A stretch of DNA of 13,570 nucleotides from assembly GCA_002297965.1 (NCBI GenBank), contig DBLF01000099.1, forward strand, positions 6,731 to 20,300. Direction: 5' to 3'. This DNA is from Candidatus Segatella papionis (GTDB lineage: Bacteria; Bacteroidota; Bacteroidia; Bacteroidales; Bacteroidaceae). Below, piece by piece: positions 6,279 through 12,444 of this stretch (positions are counted from its first letter, which is position 1; each line of letters opens with the position of its first letter). The notes below the pieces were generated by a model. That model was not told the origin of the DNA. It worked only from the letters and a program-made list of their open reading frames with translations, and made no database searches. The position numbers were made by a program, and so were the translations under genes.

Positions 6279-7907
6279 ATGGTTATGATATATTCTAAGT
6301 TTTTGGAACGTAATCTTTCTAAGATTTTTCTGATAAGAAAGACATTGCTGATGCTTGTTGTGGCTATGCTTGCAATGGTGGCAATGTCGAGTTGTAGCAG
6401 TGACAACGATGAGTTGGATAGTCTTCCTTGGAACAACAAGGGGCTGTTCGACAAGTCTTATGTGGTAAGTGAAGATGGGTGTTGCCTTTTGCAAGATACA
6501 AAGCCTCTGTCTGCACAAGAACTGGAGAAAGTTCTCGTGGACTATGGTTGGCAACCTGTAGGCATTTATCAAGTGAAATCGGATGGCAAACTTTCCACTT
6601 CCGATTATCGAGAAGGCATGGAGAGCAATGCTGATGGGGACGATTATCAAAAAGGCTATAGCAGTTATTCGCCTACTATCTACCAGTTTCTGTCGAATAG
6701 CGAACTGAAGAAATTCTATAGCGATGCAGGAACGGGCGAAAAGTGCTTCCAAAAACTAGCATGGTCGTATGACGACGAGCGAGGCATCATCTTGTGTGAC
6801 AAGCCAAGTAATCTCGGCAAGGACTGGAGATATTTACAAGTATTGGATGTGAAGAACTCTGGCGAAAATACCTATCTATATACATTGGAGAAAATCGGGT
6901 CGAAGATAATGGGCGACAACAAAGTGGAGTCCATCTTCGCATTGGTAGTGCGCAAGCGCTTGACATCTAACGAGATGAGCAACGTGAAAAATACCTATTC
7001 CATAGATAAGAGCGAAAAGGAAGAGGAGCCGAAAATCCCCGACGATTGTCAGTACTACATCCGATGCTCATACGTAAACGCTGAGGATGGATATGATTAT
7101 TATCATTCGAAATTTCAATCGTTCAGACAGGTGAGATTGGAATTGACAGACGAGAAAGGCAATAACTCTTCCAGCAATCCTTACTATCAATATTTCGATT
7201 CCATCGTTTGGACATGCCAGGGAATGCCAGACAGAGTAGTGAGCCTTCGAAATACTTCCGGTCATCATGAGGTTTCATATCAGTTGAGCTCTTATTTCTT
7301 CCACGTGAATACAGATGGCAGACTGACTCAGATTACTGCTTACGGATATAAGGGAGGCCGTATCGTTTATGGATCTGGTACAGCAGTCACGCTTTGGAAC
7401 CAAGGGTTCTTAGGTTACGATTTCAGTTCGTCCGACTTGCAACACCCTTCCAATCCAGATGAAGATATGCGCTGCATCTTCGACCAAGGCAAGCGATTCA
7501 GATTGCTCTCGCCACGCATTTCTCCAGAATATCCTAACTGTCCTTATGTGGAGTTGCGTTCCATCGTGACGATCACTCCAAGTGATGATGATTCGCATGA
7601 CAGTTCTTTGGAGAAGACCTTGGAGAAAGAAAAGAAAGAATTGGCAGACTTGATGGATTCCTATTATGGAATGTATAATTCTTACGAGGGCAGCAAGCAC
7701 GTTGTGTTGGATGAATCCAACATAGAAAAGTATCGTAGTTATTTCAAGGCTTTGCCCAAGGATGCAGACATCGTGATGTACTGGTATGCTGATACTCCTT
7801 TCCAAAATTCTGGTTATAATGGTTCTCATGTCGCCTTAATATGGAAGAAAGACAAGGAGAACCCTCAGAAAAGCTACTATTATATTCATGCTGAGCCGAG
7901 AAAATAA
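6279..7907 (+). CDS. Surface-type lipoprotein of unknown function in the signalling operon
   Basis: The product is up to 542 residues. The N-terminus has a basic stretch (RK at 20-21), a hydrophobic core and a lipobox-like AMSSC, with the lipidated Cys at 39. The next residues, SSDNDELD, are acidic; acid-rich residues right after the Cys are the export signal that sends Bacteroidetes lipoproteins to the cell surface. The n-region is long, so starts at 6285 or even 6351 are possible. The body looks mostly beta-stranded and is rich in Tyr. A strongly charged segment (SEKEEEPKIPDD, around 246-257) divides it into two parts, and a Lys/Glu-rich coil (EKTLEKEKKELADLMDSYY) lies near the C-terminus. 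I recognise no family. It starts 25 bp after the outer-membrane protein and ends 29 bp before the sigma factor, so it probably works with the barrel as a surface ligand-binding partner. Confidence 0.8.
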   Translation: MVMIYSKFLERNLSKIFLIRKTLLMLVVAMLAMVAMSSCSSDNDELDSLPWNNKGLFDKSYVVSEDGCCLLQDTKPLSAQELEKVLVDYGWQPVGIYQVKSDGKLSTSDYREGMESNADGDDYQKGYSSYSPTIYQFLSNSELKKFYSDAGTGEKCFQKLAWSYDDERGIILCDKPSNLGKDWRYLQVLDVKNSGENTYLYTLEKIGSKIMGDNKVESIFALVVRKRLTSNEMSNVKNTYSIDKSEKEEEPKIPDDCQYYIRCSYVNAEDGYDYYHSKFQSFRQVRLELTDEKGNNSSSNPYYQYFDSIVWTCQGMPDRVVSLRNTSGHHEVSYQLSSYFFHVNTDGRLTQITAYGYKGGRIVYGSGTAVTLWNQGFLGYDFSSSDLQHPSNPDEDMRCIFDQGKRFRLLSPRISPEYPNCPYVELRSIVTITPSDDDSHDSSLEKTLEKEKKELADLMDSYYGMYNSYEGSKHVVLDESNIEKYRSYFKALPKDADIVMYWYADTPFQNSGYNGSHVALIWKKDKENPQKSYYYIHAEPRK

Positions 7908-7936
7908 ATTCGAGTAGAAACAAGACAGAAAAGACA

Positions 7937-8557
7937 ATGACAGAAGAAAAAGAACAACAGTTGGAACGGCTGTTCCACAACCATTACGAGCGAATGTTTC
8001 GCTTAGCCTTTGCCTTGCTCCATGACAACGAAGAAGCTAGGGATGTGGTGAGCGACGTTTTCTCCAAGTTGTGGGATAAATTCTCGCAAGAGGAGGTTCC
8101 GAAAAAGTCAATCTCAAAGACTGAGGCTTCAAAAGAATCCATCTCGAAAGATTCTCCTTCAAAAGAGTCCATCTCGAAAGATTCTCCTTCGAAAGAATCT
8201 TTCTTGCGGGAAGAGACCGCTTCCGCCTATTTGATGCGAAGTGTGAAGAACGCTTGCCTCAACATCATCTCCAAGAAAAAGAGGGACGAGAGGCTCATCA
8301 AGTTTCTCCCACTTTCGAATGAGGAGTCTATCCGACTGGAGGAACCCAGCCGATTGGAGGAACCATGGCAAGCCACCATGGATTGCATCGACCACGACCT
8401 GTCGCATCAAACAGCCGCCGTCATCAGAATGTGCTATGGCGAAGGTTGCTCGTATCGAGAAACCTCCGAAGAACTCGGCATCAGTATTTCTGCGGTAAAC
8501 AAGCATATCGTCAAAGGCTTGCGAACGCTGAGGGAGAAACTGAAAGTTTTCGAATGA
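7937..8557 (+). CDS. ECF-family RNA polymerase sigma factor with repeat insert
   Basis: The 206-residue protein has sigma region 2 (about 9-50, FHNHYERMFRLAFALLHDNEE then ARDVVSDVFSKLWDKF), resuming at 96-118 (SAYLMRSVKNACLNIISKKKRDE), and sigma region 4 (about 150-204, with SYRETSEELGISISAVNKHI as the helix-turn-helix). The match to Bacteroidetes FecI-like sigma factors is clear. Unusually, region 2 is interrupted by about 40 hydrophilic Ser/Lys-rich residues (about 52-95) made of tandem SKESISKDSP decapeptides, where relatives usually have only a short loop. The linker between regions 2 and 4 holds a second duplication, RLEEPSRLEEPW. It begins 29 bp after the lipoprotein gene. The anti-sigma-like gene follows. 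It probably directs RNA polymerase to the genes of this signalling unit. Confidence 0.92.
   Translation: MTEEKEQQLERLFHNHYERMFRLAFALLHDNEEARDVVSDVFSKLWDKFSQEEVPKKSISKTEASKESISKDSPSKESISKDSPSKESFLREETASAYLMRSVKNACLNIISKKKRDERLIKFLPLSNEESIRLEEPSRLEEPWQATMDCIDHDLSHQTAAVIRMCYGEGCSYRETSEELGISISAVNKHIVKGLRTLREKLKVFE
8101..8200 (+). repeat. 30-bp in-frame tandem repeat in the sigma factor gene
   Basis: Units 8131-8160 and 8161-8190 are identical except at one base (29/30). The segment 8101-8130 is a diverged copy (18/30 by eye) and 8191-8200 begins a partial fourth. The two near-identical units encode the decapeptide SKESISKDSP twice. Confidence 0.92.
8331..8366 (+). repeat. 18-bp in-frame tandem duplication in the sigma linker
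   Basis: Two adjacent 18-bp units share the pattern CGAYTGGAGGAACC and encode RLEEPS and RLEEPW. They lie between sigma regions 2 and 4. Confidence 0.8.
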
Positions 8558-8604
8558 TTACAAACATAGTGATTTTCCGAATGATTACAAACATGGTGAT
8601 TCTC
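8551..8604 (+). repeat. 27-bp tandem duplication spanning the sigma stop codon
   Basis: 8551-8577 and 8578-8604 are adjacent 27-bp copies with two mismatches. The first contains the last codons and TGA stop of the sigma gene (8555-8557). Confidence 0.88.
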
Positions 8605-8628
8605 GACGCTTGAAGACGTCCAAGCAAA

Positions 8629-8680
8629 GGGAATTGCTTAATAAATTAAGTTGAGAGAATTGCTCAATAAAAAGAAAGGA
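8629..8680 (+). repeat. 26-bp partial tandem duplication before the anti-sigma gene
   Basis: GAATTGCTTAATAAA (8631-8645) and GAATTGCTCAATAAA (8657-8671) are 26 bp apart and differ at one base. The second half of the unit has diverged. The downstream copy supplies the A-rich leader of the next gene. Confidence 0.65.
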
Positions 8681-8688
8681 ACGAAGAA

Positions 8689-9390
8689 ATGAAACAAGAA
8701 AAACTTGACATACTGCTCGACCTGTTGGAACACCCTGAGAACTACACGGAGTCTCAGAAGGATGAGCTCCTGGCAGATTCTGAAGTGAAAGAAATCTACC
8801 AGCAGATGGTAGAAACTCGTGAAGCCCTCGACTACAAGAAGTCGAAGGAAGAGATGGCTATGCCTTCGATTTCTGAAGAATGGGAAAGACTGAAGAAAAC
8901 AAAGGAGAGTGAAGAACAAGATCATAAAGAGAAAACAACTTCCAAGATTGTTCCTCTTTGGTCTCCAATGCGAAAGGTAGCGGCAATCGCTGCAGTGCTC
9001 GTGATTTCCGGCATTGCCTTTGCAGCCATCCACTTGGCAACTCATAGCCACCAAGAGGAGGTTGGCAAAAACAAAGAGCTGGTTGCGGAACGCAGTGATT
9101 CCACCAAGCAAGCCACTGCTATCGCAAACACTGCACCTAGTGAAAAGGCAGATAGTGCATCAACCAAAAAGCTTCCCCTGGTATATGAGAACGCTGAGTT
9201 GCAAGCTATCCTGACTCCTATCGCCCAGCACTTCCATCTCAAAGTGGTTTACCAGAACGAGGCTTCACGCCATATCCGTCTCTATCTCCAACTGACGGAA
9301 GGCATGAGTTTGGATGACATCATCGAACTGATGAATCATTTTGAAAAAGTGAATGTCCGACATGAGGGAGAAACTTTAATCGTGGAATAA
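8689..9390 (+). CDS. Anti-sigma-like single-span membrane protein with C-terminal STN/DUF4974-type domain
   Basis: The 233-residue protein has a hydrophilic cytoplasmic part rich in Glu and Lys (1-92), one transmembrane helix (about 97-117, VAAIAAVLVISGIAFAAIHLA), a Ser/Thr/Ala/Lys-rich periplasmic linker (118-161) and a C-terminal domain (163-233, starting LPLVYENAELQAILTPIAQ and ending VRHEGETLIVE). That last domain matches the pattern of the DUF4974/STN-like fold found at the C-terminus of FecR-type anti-sigma factors. The central FecR domain itself seems to be missing: the linker is too short for it. I infer that the N-terminus binds the sigma factor encoded just upstream and that the C-terminus senses the STN domain of the outer-membrane protein. 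Start context AAAGGAACGAAGAA-ATG is plausible. It is probably the last gene of the operon. Confidence 0.8.
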   Translation: MKQEKLDILLDLLEHPENYTESQKDELLADSEVKEIYQQMVETREALDYKKSKEEMAMPSISEEWERLKKTKESEEQDHKEKTTSKIVPLWSPMRKVAAIAAVLVISGIAFAAIHLATHSHQEEVGKNKELVAERSDSTKQATAIANTAPSEKADSASTKKLPLVYENAELQAILTPIAQHFHLKVVYQNEASRHIRLYLQLTEGMSLDDIIELMNHFEKVNVRHEGETLIVE

Positions 9391-9447
9391 ATGCAAAGAA
9401 TACCAAAAATACTATGCTAAAAATAGCGGTTATTCAAAAATAATCAC

Positions 9448-9455
9448 TATCTTTG
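9448..9455 (+). promoter_or_regulatory. Promoter -7 element before the AAA-ATPase pseudogene
   Basis: TATCTTTG followed by CAAC fits TAnnTTTG and lies 28 bp before the ATG at 9484. No good -33 box is visible. A weak dyad (GGTTATT and AATAATC, 9428-9445) occupies the spacer region. Confidence 0.4.
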
Positions 9456-9483
9456 CAACCATATACGACAAATATAATAAGGT

Positions 9484-10678
9484 ATGGCAGCAAAGAAATA
9501 TCCATTGGGAATACAGACATTCTCCGAGATAGCGAAGGGAAACTATTACTATGCCGACAAGACGGACGTAGCATATCGTTTGGCACATTACGCCAAATTC
9601 CATTTTCTGAGTCGTCCAAGACGATTCGGAAAGAGTCTTTTCGTATCTACGCTTCAAGCATATTTCGAGGGAAAAGAAGGAGCTGTTCAAGGGACTCGCC
9701 ATCGAAAAGTTGGAGCAGGAATGGACGGAATATCCTGTCATTCATTTAGATTTGAGCGGTGGCAAATATTACTCTTTGGAGAACCTACACGCCATACTCA
9801 ATTTTATCTTGATGCGACAGGAAGAGGTATATGGGCTAAAGGCCGATAAATCGAAAGCCTACAGCGCACGTCTGACTGCCATATTAGAAACCGCCATCCA
9901 AAGAACAGGTAAGCAAGCAGTGGTACTCATTGATGAATATGATGCGCCTATGCACGATTCCATGAGCGACAAAACACTCCAAGACCAAATCCGCAATATC
10001 ATGCGAGACTTCTTCAGTACTCTGAAAGAGCAAGAGAAAAACTTGCGTTTCGTCCTCATCACTGGCATTTCCAAGTTTAGCCAGCTCAGCATCTTCAGCG
10101 AGTTGAACAACTTGAAGAACATCAGTATGAAAGATGAGTACAGCGACATCTGCGGCATCACCAAGGAGCAACTCGTCAACGATTTCAAGGAAGGCATCGA
10201 GGCGCTGGCTGAGCACAATGGCTTGACCATCGAAGAGACAATCGAGCAATTGAAGGAGCACTATGATGGCTATCATTTCACCCCGAATTGCCCCGACATA
10301 TTCAATCCGTATAGCATCATCAATGCGTTGGACGACAAAGATTTCAATAGCTATTGGTTCACCTCAGGTACCCCGACGTTCTTGATAGAACTATTGCAAC
10401 AGAATGGCATGGATATGCTCCAGCTTGACAATCTTTGGGCAAGAGAGAGTCGCTTCGATGTACCAACCGACAAAATTACCGACCCAATCCCAGTGCTCTA
10501 TCAGAGTGGCTATCTCACTATCAAAGAGTACAACCGAAAACTACGCATGTATCGCCTCGGATTTCCAAACGAGGAGGTTCGCCAAGGGTTCTCGAAAAGT
10601 CTCTATCGCTACTATGCCCCTTCGATGATGGGTGAATTGGATGCCGTGGTATATAAATACAGGGAGAAAGTGGAATAA
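9484..10678 (+). pseudogene. AAA-ATPase-like / PD-(D/E)XK family gene, frameshifted and C-terminally truncated
   Basis: Two overlapping frames make up one gene. Frame one (from 9484) starts MAAKKYPLGIQTFSEI and carries the modified Walker A RPRRFGKS (residues 44-51). It then leaves the family pattern after YFEGK. Removing one A from the run at 9672-9675 would restore GKKELFKGLAIEKLEQEW and join it to the second frame, which carries Walker B VVLIDEYDAP, the ITGISKFSQLSIFSELNNL segment and HYDGYHF. This is the AAA-ATPase-like (PF09820-type) domain common in Bacteroidetes. Family members are normally longer and end with a PD-(D/E)XK nuclease domain (PF08011). Here the frame stops at 10676-10678 soon after FPNEEVRQGFSKSLYRYY, so the nuclease is gone. 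The cellular role of the family is unclear. A sequencing error could explain the frameshift but not the missing C-terminus. Confidence 0.85.
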
Positions 10679-10722
10679 TGATAGAGGGCACCATAATTCT
10701 GCAAAAGCCCAACGAAGAAAGC

Positions 10723-10850
10723 CCCGAAAGGGTATAAATAGTTAAATCTTACTATAATTTATACCTTTTCGGGTGTAATTTTATATATTCTTTGTATATT
10801 TGCACCCGAAAGGGTATAAACAAGCATGTCTCTATATGCAAATTATACCC
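10723..10850. promoter_or_regulatory. Operator array upstream of hipB (four alternating motif copies)
   Basis: CCCGAAAGGGTATAAA occurs exactly at 10723-10738 and 10805-10820. Its reverse complement with one mismatch occurs at 10758-10773. A shorter inverted core, TTATACCC, occurs at 10843-10850. The orientations alternate (forward, reverse, forward, reverse). The third copy covers the presumed transcription start and the second lies in the -33 region, so a bound repressor would block RNA polymerase. This fits autoregulation by HipB, possibly with HipS and HipT as co-repressors. Confidence 0.7.
10795..10802 (+). promoter_or_regulatory. Promoter -7 element of the hipBST operon
   Basis: TATATTTG followed by CACCC is a full match to TAnnTTTG. 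It lies between two inverted 18-bp operator copies (10758-10775 and 10803-10820). The -33 box is not obvious. Confidence 0.6.
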
Positions 10851-10885
10851 ATAAAAGTTATATAAAGGACGAAAATGCAAAGAAT

Positions 10886-11092
10886 ATGAGCAATACATTA
10901 TCAACTTACATCAAGGAAATGCGCAAGCAATTCGGCTTGACACAGGTTGACCTTGCCGCAAAATCGGGTGTAGGCCTGAGATTCGTGCGAGAGCTGGAAC
11001 AAGGCAAAGAAACCCTTCGCCTCGACAAAGTAAACCAAGTACTCCTGCTTTTCGGACATGAAGTAGGACCAGTACCTATTAAACGAGATTAA
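10886..11092 (+). CDS. hipB: HipB-type helix-turn-helix repressor/antitoxin component
   Basis: The 68-residue protein (from ATG at 10886) is a Cro/C1-type helix-turn-helix domain of the y4mF/HipB family: STYIKEMRKQFGLTQVDLAA, then SGVGLRFVRELEQGK, LRLDKVNQVLLLFG and HEVGPV. It should bind the operator repeats upstream and contribute to neutralising the toxin. I prefer the start at 10886, because family members begin a few residues before the first helix. An in-frame ATG at 10826 would add 20 residues that do not resemble the family and would place the operator core at 10843-10850 inside the coding region. The stop is two bases before the next gene, which indicates translational coupling. Confidence 0.88.
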   Translation: MSNTLSTYIKEMRKQFGLTQVDLAAKSGVGLRFVRELEQGKETLRLDKVNQVLLLFGHEVGPVPIKRD

Positions 11093-11094
11093 AA

Positions 11095-11442
11095 ATGAAA
11101 CAAGGAAAGATTTTTCTCTACGATCAATTCGTTGGCTTATTAACAGAAGATGAAACAGGCTTCACCTTTGCATACGATGCAGATTATCTCGCATCGCAAA
11201 ATGCAGAGGCGGTGAGCTTGACACTCCCGTTATCCCAAGAGCCTTACCATGACTCGGTACTCTTCCCCTTCTTCGACGGATTGATTCCCGAAGGATGGCT
11301 ACTGAACATAGCAGAGAATAGTTGGAAGATAAACCAAAGAGACAGGATGTCGCTTCTATTGGCTTGTTGCAAAGATTGCATCGGAGCCGTCAGTGTCATA
11401 CCAACAGAAAAGAATACAAATGATAATTCCTTAGGGAAATAA
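11095..11442 (+). CDS. hipS: HipS-type protein (free-standing HipA N-terminal subdomain)
   Basis: The 115-residue protein corresponds only to the N-terminal subdomain of HipA: KIFLYDQFVGLLTEDETGFTFAYDADYL, then VSLTLPLSQEPY, FPFFDGLIPEGWLL, and the closing DCIGAVSVIP signature. In classical HipA this domain is fused to the kinase; here a stop codon and a 17-bp gap separate them, and the protein has a short hydrophilic tail. Known: in the HipBST system of enteropathogenic E. coli the equivalent HipS is the main antitoxin of the HipT kinase. By analogy this protein probably binds and inhibits the kinase encoded next. It has a start two bases after the hipB stop. Confidence 0.85.
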   Translation: MKQGKIFLYDQFVGLLTEDETGFTFAYDADYLASQNAEAVSLTLPLSQEPYHDSVLFPFFDGLIPEGWLLNIAENSWKINQRDRMSLLLACCKDCIGAVSVIPTEKNTNDNSLGK

Positions 11443-11459
11443 AAGAAAGGAGCATTAAC

Positions 11460-12437
11460 ATGAACAAAACAACCCTCTCTCCGAACTGTTTAAACGATTC
11501 CAAATGCTTATATTGCTATAAGCCCCTAAAGGTAGGACAAACAGATTACCATCCTGCGTGTGCCAAGAAGCTCTTTGGTACAAAGGTGGCACCCATTCTC
11601 CCATACATGAGAAATGACATCGGTGATTTGGCCAAACAAGTAGTGCGCAGCCAAACCACCCTGACTGGTGTGCAAGCCAAGCTGTCGCTTGATGTCAATC
11701 CCGGTGGCAAGAACGAGCCATCTCGTTTTACCATCGTCGGATTATGGGGCAAATATATTCTCAAACCTCAAACCGACCGCTATCGTTGTCTTCCGGAAAT
11801 CGAAGATTTGACGATGCATCTTGCCGAAGCGGCAAAGATTACAGTGGTACCCCACGGCTTGATACGTTTTGCTGATGGTGAACTTTGCTACATCACCCGA
11901 CGCATTGACCGTATGGACAATGGCGAGAAAGTCCCTATGGAAGATATGTGCCAATTGTCAGAACGCCTTACAGAATATAAGTATAAAGGCTCATACGAAC
12001 AGATAGCCAAACTTATCAAGAAGTATTCTTCCTTCTCGCAATTAGACCTCATCAACTATTGGGAGGTGGTCATCTTCTCATGGATTACAGGCAATGCCGA
12101 TATGCATCTCAAGAATTTTTCGCTCTACAACAACCGCAAGTTAGGCTATGCGCTCACCCCTGCATACGACCTTCTTTGCACAAAGATTGTAATGCCCGAA
12201 GACACCGAGGAATTGGCCTTGACACTCAATGGCAAGAAGAGAAAGATACAGAAGAGTGACTTCATCAAGGTCATGACTGCCTCTGGACTTACCGAAAAAG
12301 TCATCGCAAACATTGCCAAGAAGTTCCGCCGAAGCATCGTAAAATGGCTCGACCTGATAGATGCCTCCTTCTTGCCCGAAGGCATGAAGAAGGAGTACAA
12401 GAAACTAATTCTCAGCAGAGTGCTTGCATTGAGATAA
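11460..12437 (+). CDS. hipT: HipT/HipA-type serine/threonine kinase toxin with N-terminal zinc-finger-like module
   Basis: The 325-residue protein has the HipA C-terminal kinase fold without the HipA N-terminal subdomain. Visible motifs are TTLTGVQAK (66-74, matching SVAGAQEK of E. coli HipA), the ATP-site lysine Lys102 in KYILKP, the catalytic GNADMHLKN (211-219, Asp214) and the metal-binding AYDLLCT (235-241, Asp237). All key kinase residues are intact. The position equivalent to the autophosphorylated Ser150 of HipA is Thr67. Residues 16-34 form CxxC...HxxC (Cys16, Cys19, His31, Cys34), a probable zinc-binding knuckle absent from E. coli HipA. A good AAAGGAG ribosome site precedes the ATG. 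Known HipA kinases phosphorylate aminoacyl-tRNA synthetases (GltX for HipA, TrpS for EPEC HipT); the target here cannot be predicted. Confidence 0.88.
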   Translation: MNKTTLSPNCLNDSKCLYCYKPLKVGQTDYHPACAKKLFGTKVAPILPYMRNDIGDLAKQVVRSQTTLTGVQAKLSLDVNPGGKNEPSRFTIVGLWGKYILKPQTDRYRCLPEIEDLTMHLAEAAKITVVPHGLIRFADGELCYITRRIDRMDNGEKVPMEDMCQLSERLTEYKYKGSYEQIAKLIKKYSSFSQLDLINYWEVVIFSWITGNADMHLKNFSLYNNRKLGYALTPAYDLLCTKIVMPEDTEELALTLNGKKRKIQKSDFIKVMTASGLTEKVIANIAKKFRRSIVKWLDLIDASFLPEGMKKEYKKLILSRVLALR

Positions 12438-12444
12438 TCTCAAT
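12428..12444. terminator. 17-bp perfect palindrome at the convergent gene ends
   Basis: ATTGAGA-TAA-TCTCAAT has a perfect 7-bp stem and a loop formed by the hipT stop codon. The stop of the minus-strand hydrolase gene begins at its right edge. The stem is short and has no T-run, so a role as a weak bidirectional terminator is only a suggestion. Confidence 0.3.

Noticed and set aside
8101..8200. Tandem repeats considered as a CRISPR array
   Set aside because: The units are directly adjacent without spacers, keep the reading frame of the sigma factor, and there are no cas genes.
10758..10820. Inverted 18-bp repeats around the hip promoter considered as an invertible promoter switch
   Set aside because: The enclosed segment is only 27 bp, much shorter than known Bacteroides invertons, and no recombinase gene is present. 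Additional motif copies outside the pair fit operators better.
10826..10885. In-frame upstream extension of HipB from ATG at 10826
   Set aside because: The extra 20 residues do not match the family and contain an operator-like core at 10843-10850, so the start at 10886 is preferred, though not proven.
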